Both the position numbers and the translations under genes were made by a program. Positions 43,435 through 50,627 of a stretch of DNA of 50,627 bases are shown here, piece by piece. The DNA lies in NCBI GenBank assembly GCA_945893045.1, contig CAMDEA010000039.1:1-50627 (forward strand), given 5' to 3'. The notes under the pieces are model-generated. The model was not told the origin of the DNA. It saw only the letters and a program-made list of their open reading frames with translations, and did not search any database. The stretch is from Planctomyces sp. SH-PL62 (GTDB lineage Bacteria; Planctomycetota; Planctomycetia; Planctomycetales; Planctomycetaceae). Numbering within the stretch: position 1 is the stretch's first letter; every line of letters starts with the position of its first letter.

Positions 43435-44385
43435 ATGACCCACGCACATACCAACGCCGTCGATGAATCGCTCGCGGGGAAAACCATTCTGGCCGCGCTG
43501 CGAGCCTGGTGGCCGGACCTCAGTTGGAAGCTCGCCCGCGACTCGTTGGCCGCGCGGCGAGTCGCGATCAACGGAGTCCTGTGTCAGGATGAGGCACGGC
43601 GGCTGATGGTCGGTGATCGTGTCGAGTTGTCGGACAAGCCTCGGCCGAAAGCGCCGCGACACGAGCAGATCTGCATTCGGTATTACGACGAAGATCTCGT
43701 CGTCGTCGAGAAGCCTGCGGGAATGCTCACGGAGCGGCCGGCGGCGGAGGCGAGGCTTCGCAAGCCGGGAGCGTCACCAACGCCGTCGCTGGATGAATTG
43801 CTGCCGCGCGTTCTCTCCGAGTACGAAGGGCGACGACTCCAGCCAGACGAACAAGGTGTGTTCATCGTCCATCGGTTGGATCGCGATGCCAGTGGGTTGT
43901 TGGTTGTCGCTCGGACGCTGAATGCTCGCGCGGGACTCACGCAGCAATTCGCGGCGCGGACGCCGAGCCGCGTGTACTGGGCGATCGTTGCCGGACGAGT
44001 GGAAGCACAGACCATTCGGACACATTTCGTTCGCGATCGAGGCGATGGAAAACGTGGCAGCGTGGAACGCCAAAGCCAATCGCCAACCACTGCGGCGGCC
44101 GAATGGCAACTCGCGATCACGCATGTGACGCCGCTCAAAACGCGACGCGGTCAGACGCTGCTGGAATGCCGGTTGGAAACCGGGCGCACGAATCAAATCC
44201 GCATCCATCTGGCGGAACTGGGACATCCAATCCTTGGTGACGTGAAGTACGGGCCCATCGAACCAGCGCGGACGGCAACACGATTGGCGCTCCACGCGAT
44301 GGAGTTGGAGTTCGTGCATCCGCTCACTGGCGAGACACTGCAATTTGAAAGCGAATGGCCGAAAGAGTTGCCGCTGCCCGCGTAG
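43435..44385 (+). CDS. RluA-family pseudouridine synthase
   Basis: A 316-residue RNA-modifying enzyme. The N-terminal part (about 20-70) is an S4-type RNA-binding region (WKLARDSLAARRVAINGV, DEARRLMVGDRVELSDKP). The catalytic motif is HRLDRDASGLLVVAR with Asp 149. HLAELGHPILGDVKYG and GRTNQIRIH complete the RluA/RluD pattern. It makes pseudouridine in rRNA or tRNA; the exact site cannot be told. The ATG lies 21 bases after the palindrome at the DUF1501 stop. Confidence 0.92.
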   Translation: MTHAHTNAVDESLAGKTILAALRAWWPDLSWKLARDSLAARRVAINGVLCQDEARRLMVGDRVELSDKPRPKAPRHEQICIRYYDEDLVVVEKPAGMLTERPAAEARLRKPGASPTPSLDELLPRVLSEYEGRRLQPDEQGVFIVHRLDRDASGLLVVARTLNARAGLTQQFAARTPSRVYWAIVAGRVEAQTIRTHFVRDRGDGKRGSVERQSQSPTTAAAEWQLAITHVTPLKTRRGQTLLECRLETGRTNQIRIHLAELGHPILGDVKYGPIEPARTATRLALHAMELEFVHPLTGETLQFESEWPKELPLPA

Positions 44386-44391
44386 TGCCGA

Positions 44392-44424
44392 CGGCTCGCC
44401 TGCCTGCGAACGACAGGCGAGCCG
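44392..44424. terminator. Likely bidirectional terminator between convergent genes
   Basis: CGGCTCGCCTG (44392-44402) and CAGGCGAGCCG (44414-44424) form a hairpin with an 11-base loop between the plus-strand RluA gene and the minus-strand J-like gene. No T-run is seen. Confidence 0.6.
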
Positions 44425-44438
44425 CCTGTCGCGCGGGG

Positions 44439-45500
44439 TTACTTCCAATAGACCTTCTTGACGTACAACACGATCGAGGGCACGACAAAAATCGGAGCCA
44501 GCACGAAGAGGGGATACGAAGTCCAGAACTTAAAGACCACGAACTGGTCGAAGACCACTGAGCCGATCGAGAACCAGCACATGAGCAAAATGCCCCACTG
44601 TTTGCGTTCGGCTTGCTCGTCCGGCGTGAGCTGTGACCAGTAACGGTGTGGTCCGGCGGCGGCGGCTTTCTTGGCCGGAGTGGCTGCGGGTTGCTCAGGG
44701 GTCTTGTCGGCCTTCTTGCCCTTCTTTGGTTCCGGAGTTGCCGTGGTTTCCTTTTTCACCACCACCGGCGTTTCACGCGTTCCCGGCGGGTAATACTTGG
44801 AGATCGCTTGGTTGATCGCCTGCGGGGTGGCGAGCACCGGTCGAACCGGCAGATCGAACGAGAGGCGAAGTTCCTGCTCCAGATCGTGCGTGATCTCGTC
44901 GGTGCAGGCGACGAGGATGTAGTCCTCGTCCACGAACAGCGGGATGATCGAGTTGCGGCGCACACTCGATCGCGCGACTCGGTCCAGCACTCCGTCGTCG
45001 GGGAGCGTTTCCGCGAGATCGACGAATGACAGACCGAGTTCGACCGCGAAAGCGCGCGTGGCGGTTTCCATGTCGGTCAGCTTCATCTGCACGACGGCAT
45101 CGCGCACGGTCAGGCCGCGCTTGTCCGCGAACTCTTTGACCTCTTTGATCTGCGGCTTGGTGATTGTGCCTTGCTCGGCCAGAACGTTTTCGGTGAGGCG
45201 ATTGCCGATGCGCGATAACTCTTCAGGGAATTCGCGGCCTAGGCTTTCGTCGTACTCCCGCTTCCGTTCGGAGTCGGTCAGGCAGAGCATCGCCTTGGCC
45301 AACTCATTGAGCAGTTCTTGCGACGGCACCGAGTATTGCCCGGTCGCGTACTTGCGGACGTGCCCGTTGAGCTTGCGATAGTTCGCGCGAATCTTCTCGG
45401 CGTTGTCTTCGAACTGGACCAGCCGCAGCAGCGTGTAATGGTCCGGCGGACGCGGGCCGTCGGGAATGCCCAGCCAATCCTTGTAGACGTCCAATGCCAC
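44439..45500 (-). CDS. J-like/MshEN membrane protein beside a short Hsp70
   Basis: A 353-residue protein from GTG 45500 (AAGGAG 7 bases upstream). The first 90 residues look like a J domain (DHYTLLRLVQFEDNAEKIRANY, LTDSERKREYDESLGR) but lack the HPD motif that stimulates Hsp70. Next (about 95-235) comes a MshEN/GspE-N-type domain (LTDMETATRAFAVELGLSFVDL; VRRNSIIPLFVDEDYILVACTDE). A Lys/Pro/Ala-rich linker leads to two hydrophobic segments near the C-terminus (WGILLMCWFSIGSVVFDQFV; YPLFVLAPIFVVPSIVLYV). The Hsp70-like gene lies 165 bases upstream on the same strand, so the two may work as a membrane-tethered chaperone device (inference). Confidence 0.75.
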   Translation of the reverse strand: MALDVYKDWLGIPDGPRPPDHYTLLRLVQFEDNAEKIRANYRKLNGHVRKYATGQYSVPSQELLNELAKAMLCLTDSERKREYDESLGREFPEELSRIGNRLTENVLAEQGTITKPQIKEVKEFADKRGLTVRDAVVQMKLTDMETATRAFAVELGLSFVDLAETLPDDGVLDRVARSSVRRNSIIPLFVDEDYILVACTDEITHDLEQELRLSFDLPVRPVLATPQAINQAISKYYPPGTRETPVVVKKETTATPEPKKGKKADKTPEQPAATPAKKAAAAGPHRYWSQLTPDEQAERKQWGILLMCWFSIGSVVFDQFVVFKFWTSYPLFVLAPIFVVPSIVLYVKKVYWK

Positions 45501-45665
45501 GAGCGACTCCTTGATGGATGCAACAGACAGTTGCTAACGCAGTGCCGTCGGAACCAAGTGCCGAAATGGAAAATGAGAAATGGAGAATGAAAAATGCAAA
45601 ATCTCAGGGCTTGTCATTTTGCATTTTCCATTTGTCATTTCTCATTTTTTATTCCGCATTCACAA
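45501..45665. repeat. Gap with A+T-rich inverted repeat
   Basis: From about 45562 the plus strand reads GGAAAATGAGAAATGGAGAA and its inverse-like partner TTTCCATTTGTCATTTCTC ends near 45653. It is an imperfect A+T-rich palindrome between the Hsp70-like and the J-like gene. No gene visible. Confidence 0.7.
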
Positions 45666-47246
45666 CTACTCAACGTGGTAATCCCGCGCGAGCACTTCAA
45701 ACAAATCCACGTCGTTGGACTGCAAGCCGCCACGGACGATCTCGGTCGAGGCCGCCTGTTTGCTGGTCAATTCCATGCCCGTGCAACTGATGCGGCCGTT
45801 TGAGTCATACGAGTACGTCACCTCCACCGGAGAACCCGCCGGCAGGTTGGCCGGCAATCCGGTGATGTAGAAATCACCGATCTGCTCACAAGCATCCGGG
45901 TCCATCGCGTCCCCTTCCAGCACACTGACGTGAATCCGCTGCTGGCCGGCGGACGTGGTCACGAACTTCTGCTTGACGTTGAAGGGAATCGAAGTGTTCT
46001 TGGGGATCATGATGTGGTTGATCTTGCGGCTGCGATTGTGCGGGTCGGTGATCTTGACCCCCAGAGAGTGCGAGTTGACGTCGCTGGTCTGCACCGATCG
46101 GAGCCGGTTAATGACCATCTTGCCCATGCGGCTTTCGCCGCCGGTGGCTTTGGCTTCGAGGATCGCCGCGTGAATGGCGGCTCCCTGAGCGACCGCTTCT
46201 TCCGGCTGAACGTCACGTGAGGGGGGACGGCCGGCGACTTCGGTCAGCATCTTTTCGACGATGGGCATGTACGTCGAACCGCCGACGAGAATCAGGTCAT
46301 CCAAACCGTTCGTGCCGACACCCGACTGTTGCAGCACCAGTTCGGTGGTGTCGCGCGTCCGTTGCAGCAGGTCCGCCGTGATCCGCTCGAAGTCGCCGCG
46401 CGTCATCGCGACCGTCAGTGAGTTTCCTTTGCAGTACACGGCGATTTGCGTTTGAGCTTTTTGCGACAGCTCGCGTTTGACCAATTCGCAGTCCTGACTG
46501 AGCGACTGCAACGTTTCCGGATCTTCACGCGGATCGACACCGAACTTGGTTTTGAACTGCGTCGAAACGTGATCGACGATGCGGCGCGTCCAGTCGAGAC
46601 CACCCAGCATGACGTCGCCGTCGGTGGCGAGCACTTTGAAGTGCGTCGGTGTGTAACGCACGACGGTCACGTCGAACGTGCCGCCGCCCAGATCGTAAAC
46701 GATGACGGTGCGCTCTTTCTGAGCGAGATCCGCGCGTCCCAATTCCCCCTTCGTCCAGGCGTAGGCCAAGGTCGCGGCGGTCGGCTCGTTGATGATGTCG
46801 ATGACGTTCAAGCCGGCGATGCGGCCAGCATCCTGCGTGGCTTTGCGGCGCACGTCATTGAAGTAGTACGGCACGGTAATGACCGCGTTGGCGATCGGAC
46901 CGATCGCCACCTCGGCGTCTTGCTTCAGCTTCTTTAGGATCAATGCGGAGATGAATTCCGGCGTCAGCTTCTTGCCTTGATAGACGACGAAGTAAGCCTT
47001 GTTGCCCATCTCGCGTTTGATCGCCTCGATGACGTGCGTGGAGTCTTCCACCGCGATGCGTTCAAAAGACGGACCGACGATGACCTTCCCGTCTTCGCCC
47101 AGCAACACCACCGAGGGGGTGATCGGCTTGCCGTCGGAGTTCAATTGCGCGATCGGATTACCATCCTTGTCAATTTGCGCCAGCGTCGAATAGGTGGTTC
47201 CCAAGTCGATTCCGACAGTCGCTCCCGGCATCAGCTTCAGTGTCAT
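45666..47246 (-). CDS. Short Hsp70 (DnaK-like) chaperone
   Basis: A 526-residue Hsp70. Motifs: GIDLGTTYSTLAQ (11-23), VYDLGGGTFDVTVVRY and DLILVGGSTYMPIVEKML for the ATPase, then a beta-type substrate domain with RSRKINHIMIPKNTSIPFNV and SYDSNGRISCTGMELTSKQ. It ends at about the place where DnaK's alpha-helical lid would begin, so the lid is missing or very short (DnaK has about 640 residues). ATG 47246 has AAGGG 9 bases upstream. Its closest link is the J-like protein 165 bases downstream. It may be a specialised Hsp70 and not the main DnaK. Confidence 0.9.
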   Translation of the reverse strand: MTLKLMPGATVGIDLGTTYSTLAQIDKDGNPIAQLNSDGKPITPSVVLLGEDGKVIVGPSFERIAVEDSTHVIEAIKREMGNKAYFVVYQGKKLTPEFISALILKKLKQDAEVAIGPIANAVITVPYYFNDVRRKATQDAGRIAGLNVIDIINEPTAATLAYAWTKGELGRADLAQKERTVIVYDLGGGTFDVTVVRYTPTHFKVLATDGDVMLGGLDWTRRIVDHVSTQFKTKFGVDPREDPETLQSLSQDCELVKRELSQKAQTQIAVYCKGNSLTVAMTRGDFERITADLLQRTRDTTELVLQQSGVGTNGLDDLILVGGSTYMPIVEKMLTEVAGRPPSRDVQPEEAVAQGAAIHAAILEAKATGGESRMGKMVINRLRSVQTSDVNSHSLGVKITDPHNRSRKINHIMIPKNTSIPFNVKQKFVTTSAGQQRIHVSVLEGDAMDPDACEQIGDFYITGLPANLPAGSPVEVTYSYDSNGRISCTGMELTSKQAASTEIVRGGLQSNDVDLFEVLARDYHVE

Positions 47247-47448
47247 GGTGTGGACCCTTGAGGTTGTCTCAGAGCAAGCGTTTGTGCGACGAACAGCGGT
47301 CAACAAAGCGGCGAATCCGCTCGAACAGCCGATATGAGGCGGGCATTCTGACGGTCCCCATCCGGTGAATCAAGCACGCCATCACGGAAGCTGGCGTGGC
47401 AGGCACGACGGTCGCGGTGCCGCCGGTGTCACTTGTAACCTACCTCCC

Positions 47449-49080
47449 ATGCGAATTGATCCAGAACAAGTCGCCTCGCCGCCGGTGGTGCTCGTCGTGG
47501 GAGCCGGCATCAATGGCGCGGCTGTCGCACGCGAATTGACGCTGAACGGTGTCTCGGTGATCGTCGTCGATGCGAACGACATCGCGTTTGGTGCCACGTC
47601 CCGATCTTCACGGCTAATCCACGGCGGGCTGCGATACCTCGAACGGGGCGACGTCGCACTGGTCCGCGAATCGCTGCGTGAGCGGGCGATCCTACTGAAG
47701 ACCGCCCCGCAATTTGTCCGCCCGTTACGACTGCGTATTCCGGTGCGCCGCCGCTTTGGCGGGCTGGCCTGGAGCGCGCTGACGTTCTGCGGCTGGGATC
47801 GCTCATGGCTCGGCCGATTCTGGCTGCGATGTTGCCCGAACGCCCGCGAACGCGGTTTGTACGTGATCCGACTCGGACTCTGGATGTACGGCTGGTTGGC
47901 AAATAATGCTTCCGTAGGGTGGGGCGAGGTACGAGACCCACCATCGCTGCGAGAGCAAACCGGTGGGTCTCGTGCCTCGACCCACCCTACGTTTCGTTGG
48001 CAGTGCGAATACTTCGACGCGCAGATTCTCTCGCCCGAACGGTTCACGATCGCGCTGCTCGACGACGCTCGGCAACTCGCACAGCAACAATCGCTGACGT
48101 TCAACGTCCACACACACACGCTCGCTGAGTTCCACGGCCACGACGTCCGCCTGATCGACCGCTTGGGGCATAACGCACCGATCACGTTGCCACCGGACAT
48201 CATCATCAACGCGACCGGAGCCTGGGGTGATGCGACGTTAGCCGATTGGCGAATCGGTTCACCGAGACTCTTCGGTGGGACGAAGGGAAGTCACTTCGTC
48301 ACAGCAAATGACGAACTGCGACGTTCTCTCGGCGAGAGTGGCCTCTATGCGGAAGCGAGCGACGGTCGCATGGTCTTCGTATTGCCGTTTGGCGAAGAAC
48401 AAACGCTCGTCGGCACGACCGACGAACCGTTTGACGCACGTCCGGAAACCGCCGTCGCCGAACCACGCGAGATCGACTACTTGATCGACTTGGTCAACGA
48501 GGTCGTCCCCTCCGCGCGGCTGACTCGCGAGGACGTCGTGATGAGCTACTCCGGCGTCCGCCCCCTGCCCTTCGGCCGCACCGATTCGCCAAGTTCGATT
48601 CCGCGCGGCCACTGGATCGAAGAGAACACGCGCGGCCCAATCCCAATCTTGACGCTCATCGGCGGCAAGCTGACCACTTGCCGAGCACTCGGCGAAGAAG
48701 TCGCGGATCGAGTGCTGTCTCGACTGCGATTACCGCGCCTCGCGAGTTCGCGTGACCGTTTCGTGGGGCAGGTTTTCAACCTGCCCGGCCAAGAGCAATC
48801 TGGTTCGGAAGAACTGCGGACGCACTCGTCTGGGCAGGTTGAAAACCTGCCCCACGTTCGCGACATCATCCGCCACGAGTGGGTCCGCACGCTGAGCGAC
48901 CTCGTTGAACGCCGCTTGCTGCAGATCTTCGACCCACGTCTTGACCAACCGCGCCTGCGAGAATTTGCCACGCTCTTGGTCGACGAAGGAGTGATCCGCT
49001 CCGACCAGATCGACTCGGAAGTCGCTGCTACTTCCACCCGGCTTCGCCAAGTCTACCGTATCGACGTTGACGGTACTTGA
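47449..49080 (+). CDS. glpD: Glycerol-3-phosphate dehydrogenase (FAD)
   Basis: A 543-residue flavoenzyme. The FAD-binding VVLVVGAGINGAAVARELTLNG, GATSRSSRLIHGGLRYLERGD, ALVRESLRERAILLKTAP, TKGSHFV and GGKLTTCRALGEEVADRVL are typical of GlpD, which oxidises glycerol-3-phosphate to DHAP and feeds electrons to the respiratory chain at the inner membrane. ATG 47449 precedes the Rossmann motif; no Shine-Dalgarno is visible. Two palindromic elements are translated in frame (47914 and 48762), adding about 25 residues each, which explains a length above the usual 500-510. Confidence 0.9.
   Translation: MRIDPEQVASPPVVLVVGAGINGAAVARELTLNGVSVIVVDANDIAFGATSRSSRLIHGGLRYLERGDVALVRESLRERAILLKTAPQFVRPLRLRIPVRRRFGGLAWSALTFCGWDRSWLGRFWLRCCPNARERGLYVIRLGLWMYGWLANNASVGWGEVRDPPSLREQTGGSRASTHPTFRWQCEYFDAQILSPERFTIALLDDARQLAQQQSLTFNVHTHTLAEFHGHDVRLIDRLGHNAPITLPPDIIINATGAWGDATLADWRIGSPRLFGGTKGSHFVTANDELRRSLGESGLYAEASDGRMVFVLPFGEEQTLVGTTDEPFDARPETAVAEPREIDYLIDLVNEVVPSARLTREDVVMSYSGVRPLPFGRTDSPSSIPRGHWIEENTRGPIPILTLIGGKLTTCRALGEEVADRVLSRLRLPRLASSRDRFVGQVFNLPGQEQSGSEELRTHSSGQVENLPHVRDIIRHEWVRTLSDLVERRLLQIFDPRLDQPRLREFATLLVDEGVIRSDQIDSEVAATSTRLRQVYRIDVDGT
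47914..47990. repeat. In-frame palindromic element in glpD (1)
   Basis: 29-base arms at 47914-47942 and 47962-47990 (GTAGGGTGGGGCGAGGTACG start), two mismatches. Translated as GWGEVRDPPSLREQ ... GSRASTHPTF. Confidence 0.93.
48762..48856. repeat. In-frame palindromic element in glpD (2)
   Basis: Perfect 25-base arms at 48762-48786 and 48832-48856 (CGTGGGGCAGGTTTTCAACC start). Translated as VGQVFNLPGQEQSG ... SSGQVENLPHV. Confidence 0.95.
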
Positions 49081-49193
49081 AAGCCAATTGAACTCTGTGT
49101 CATTGCGTTGAGACGAAAGGTGCCGCGGTGCTTTCAACCGAGGCCGCTATTGTTGACTGAACCGCGCAGCTCAAAGCGAAAAGTAACGCACCG

Positions 49194-49550
49194 ATGATCC
49201 AGTTCTTGGTCATGTTGTCGCCGATGTTATGGGGAGCCCGATTGCCTCAAGCTGCTGAGGCGTTCGACACTACCCCGTTAACGCCGACCGCCCGGCGATT
49301 TCGAGCGATCGCATTTTGCCTCTTCATGTTGGCTGCGGCTTTATTGCTCACTGCGGCCCTGGTTGACTCCGTTGCGAACGGTCGCGATTTGTCGGAGAAA
49401 TTTGGTTCGTCAGGAATCGCATGTCTCAATCTCTGCATCTATTGCAGTCTTCGTTACAAGGCCGCAAACGATCGTGCTGCAATGCAGATTGCGGAAAGCG
49501 ACGAACAGATGCAGAACGAAACACAATTCGAGACCGACGAACAAAAGTGA
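49194..49550 (+). CDS. Small two-helix membrane protein
   Basis: A 118-residue protein with a hydrophobic segment at the N-terminus (FLVMLSPMLWG is weak) and a strong one at about 40-60 (FCLFMLAAALLLTAALVDS), and a third candidate around SGIACLNLCIYCSL. The C-terminal 30 residues are acidic and Gln-rich. No family recognised. ATG 49194 is preceded by only a weak ribosome site; it stands alone 113 bases after glpD. Confidence 0.5.
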   Translation: MIQFLVMLSPMLWGARLPQAAEAFDTTPLTPTARRFRAIAFCLFMLAAALLLTAALVDSVANGRDLSEKFGSSGIACLNLCIYCSLRYKAANDRAAMQIAESDEQMQNETQFETDEQK

Positions 49551-49693
49551 ATTCCAAGCTCTGGGCAACATCGCCGCGATTCACGCGACATCGCGTCGGT
49601 ACGTGACGGAAGTGGGACTGGCTCATGCCGATCGTTGAATGTGATGGCCGGTAGGTATCGGCGCTACTCACGTCGTGAAGCTTGCTCGGTGGA

Positions 49694-49990
49694 TTACTTC
49701 AATGCGTTCGTGTCGAGCAATCGGCCTGCGTGATGAATGCGAACGACAAACACGACGTTGTTTTCGGTTCGGAAGATGATGCGATAGTTGCCCTGAAAGA
49801 TTTCGCGATAGGTTTGGCTGTCGTCTTCGGGAACGAGACTGCCCGATTCAGGAAACTCGGCCAGTGACTCCACTCGCAACAGGAGTTTCTCACCGAATCG
49901 TCCGGCTGCCGCCGGGGCATCTTTGGCAATGTAATCCAGCAAGGCTTCGAGATCGGCCAACGCTTTTGGTGCCCAGATTACGTGAGCCAT
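49694..49990 (-). CDS. ParE/RelE-type toxin
   Basis: A 98-residue toxin of the ParE/RelE superfamily: MAHVIWAPKALADLEALLDY, FGEKLLLRVESLAEFPESG, YREIFQGNYRIIFRTENN and VVFVVRIHHAGRLL match the compact family layout, as in ParE gyrase poisons or RelE ribosome-dependent RNases; the Y/R-rich end (NYRIIFR) leans to ParE. It overlaps its antitoxin by 13 bases, as is usual in type II systems. Confidence 0.85.
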   Translation of the reverse strand: MAHVIWAPKALADLEALLDYIAKDAPAAAGRFGEKLLLRVESLAEFPESGSLVPEDDSQTYREIFQGNYRIIFRTENNVVFVVRIHHAGRLLDTNALK

Positions 49991-50157
49991 TTCGCGAGTC
50001 TCCGCCGAACCTCTTCGTGGGGGATTCCGTTTCCAGCGGCGAGTTCTTTCTCAGCGTCGTCGATCTTTTGCAGTAGATAAAGCTTTTCCGAAAGGGCATC
50101 GACATCGACCTCGTCCGTGTACTCATCCAAGACGGCAAGAACTTTTTCTTTTTGCAT
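49978..50157 (-). CDS. Antitoxin partner of the ParE-type toxin
   Basis: A 59-residue protein from ATG 50157 with GGAGGT 6 bases upstream; a longer frame to 50247 has no ribosome site. It is acidic and helical (VLAVLDEYTDEVDVDALSEK, then LQKIDDAEKELAAGNG) and ends EEVRRRLAKWLT, typical of small antitoxins paired with ParE-type toxins, which also bind their own promoter. No DNA-binding fold can be confirmed by eye. Confidence 0.8.
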   Translation of the reverse strand: MQKEKVLAVLDEYTDEVDVDALSEKLYLLQKIDDAEKELAAGNGIPHEEVRRRLAKWLT

Positions 50158-50266
50158 GACACACCTCCGCATCAGGTTGCAGCCGCATTTCTCCAGAACT
50201 TTGGTAAATGGTTGGCAACCCGCATTCGGGCGAACGGGGATACCCAATCTATCCTACCACGTCGGT

Positions 50267-50627
50267 CTACGGCGTGAAGTCGCAGCTTGGTGTCAGCGAC
50301 AAGCAGAAGTGAGCGATCAGCTTCGCGGCGTTGTCGAGGTCGTCGAGCGAGATCATTTCGACCGGGCTGTGCATGTAACGGTTGGGGATCGTGACGAGTC
50401 CCGTGGCGATGCCGCCTCGGCTGATTTGCATGACGTTGGAGTCGTTGCCAGCGGCTTTTGCGAGGCCAGCAACTTGGAACGGGATGTCGTGCTCTTTGGC
50501 GAGAGACGTCAGGCGATCGAAGACGACGGGGTTGGCGTTCGGGCCGCGATACAAGACCGGGCCGCCGCCGAGCTTGATCTTGCCGTGCTGGTTCTCGTCG
50601 ATCGTCGGGCAGTCGGTCGCGTGAGTC
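50267..50627 (-). CDS. M42-family peptidase, 5' end outside window
   Basis: The minus-strand frame is open from the edge of the window to the stop at 50267-50269. Visible text: THATDCPTIDENQHGKIKLG, GGGPVLYRGPNANPVVFDRL, then IPFQVAGLAKAAGNDSNVMQ, ISRGGIATGLVTIPNRYMHSP and VEMISLDDLDNAAKLI. This is the C-terminal part of an M42 aminopeptidase/glutamyl aminopeptidase (FrvX type), where the TD of THATD and the HSP motif bind the metals and the substrate. M42 enzymes are cytosolic tetrahedral aminopeptidases that trim peptides. Confidence 0.85.
   Translation of the reverse strand, partial: THATDCPTIDENQHGKIKLGGGPVLYRGPNANPVVFDRLTSLAKEHDIPFQVAGLAKAAGNDSNVMQISRGGIATGLVTIPNRYMHSPVEMISLDDLDNAAKLIAHFCLSLTPSCDFTP

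Overview
The window looks like chromosomal DNA of a planctomycete. Four things point there: a PSCyt1/DUF1549/DUF1553 cytochrome protein followed directly by a DUF1501 protein (41 kb), a TIGR03067-type small protein (7.9 kb), an integrase remnant of the planctomycete type beside a tRNA, and G+C-rich codon use in most genes. Genus cannot be settled from the sequence. No rRNA, CRISPR array, transposase or reverse transcriptase was found.

Bases 1-6002 (minus strand) hold a tight five-gene operon: an unrecognised cytosolic protein, a LolD/MacB-like ABC ATPase, an FtsX/MacB-like permease, a three-helix membrane protein with a coiled coil, and a TraD/VirD4-like DNA-pump ATPase that runs off the window. 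Three of the four junctions are overlapping or nearly so, so these genes probably build one membrane complex of unknown job.

Bases 6231-15391 (plus strand) hold the most unusual region: six 3'-terminal pieces of a YD/RHS-repeat gene in a head-to-tail row. Four begin at the same core point (VVDDDVILEQ) and one at its counterpart; the other is a tip-end piece. Four of them reach unrelated, Cys-rich and often hydrophobic tips, and most are followed by a small gene, often a membrane protein. No full-length RHS gene is present. Each core copy carries a different internal deletion, frameshift or truncation, so the row looks like a store or graveyard of tip cassettes shaped by recombination. The last core copy is cut about 30 bases before hldE.

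Bases 15419-22259 are mostly housekeeping genes: hldE (ADP-heptose synthesis), a truncated deoxyhypusine-synthase-like gene, an SGNH hydrolase with membrane helices, a STAS-domain protein, a Ppx/GppA phosphatase overlapping an inositol-monophosphatase-like gene, then tRNA-Gln(UUG) with a decayed integrase 3' piece. Bases 22551-29219 (minus) carry a Tat-exported sugar isomerase-like protein, an S46 peptidase, an unknown membrane/coiled-coil protein and a SPL-like radical SAM protein. Bases 29431-36537 (plus) hold an ABM-fold protein, a small coiled-coil protein and a giant 2160-residue multi-helix membrane protein with an N-terminal zinc ribbon. Bases 36657-50627 hold a xylulokinase-like kinase, a small membrane protein, the PSCyt1-DUF1501 pair, an RluA-type pseudouridine synthase, a J-like/MshEN protein beside a short Hsp70, GlpD, a small membrane protein, a ParE-type toxin-antitoxin pair and a partial M42 peptidase.

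A second theme runs through 24-49 kb: at least nine palindromic elements (66-95 bases, arms 25-31 bases) sit inside coding genes and are translated without a stop, and related palindromes sit in gaps between genes. They resemble in principle the protein-coding palindromic elements known from Rickettsia, but the sequences differ.
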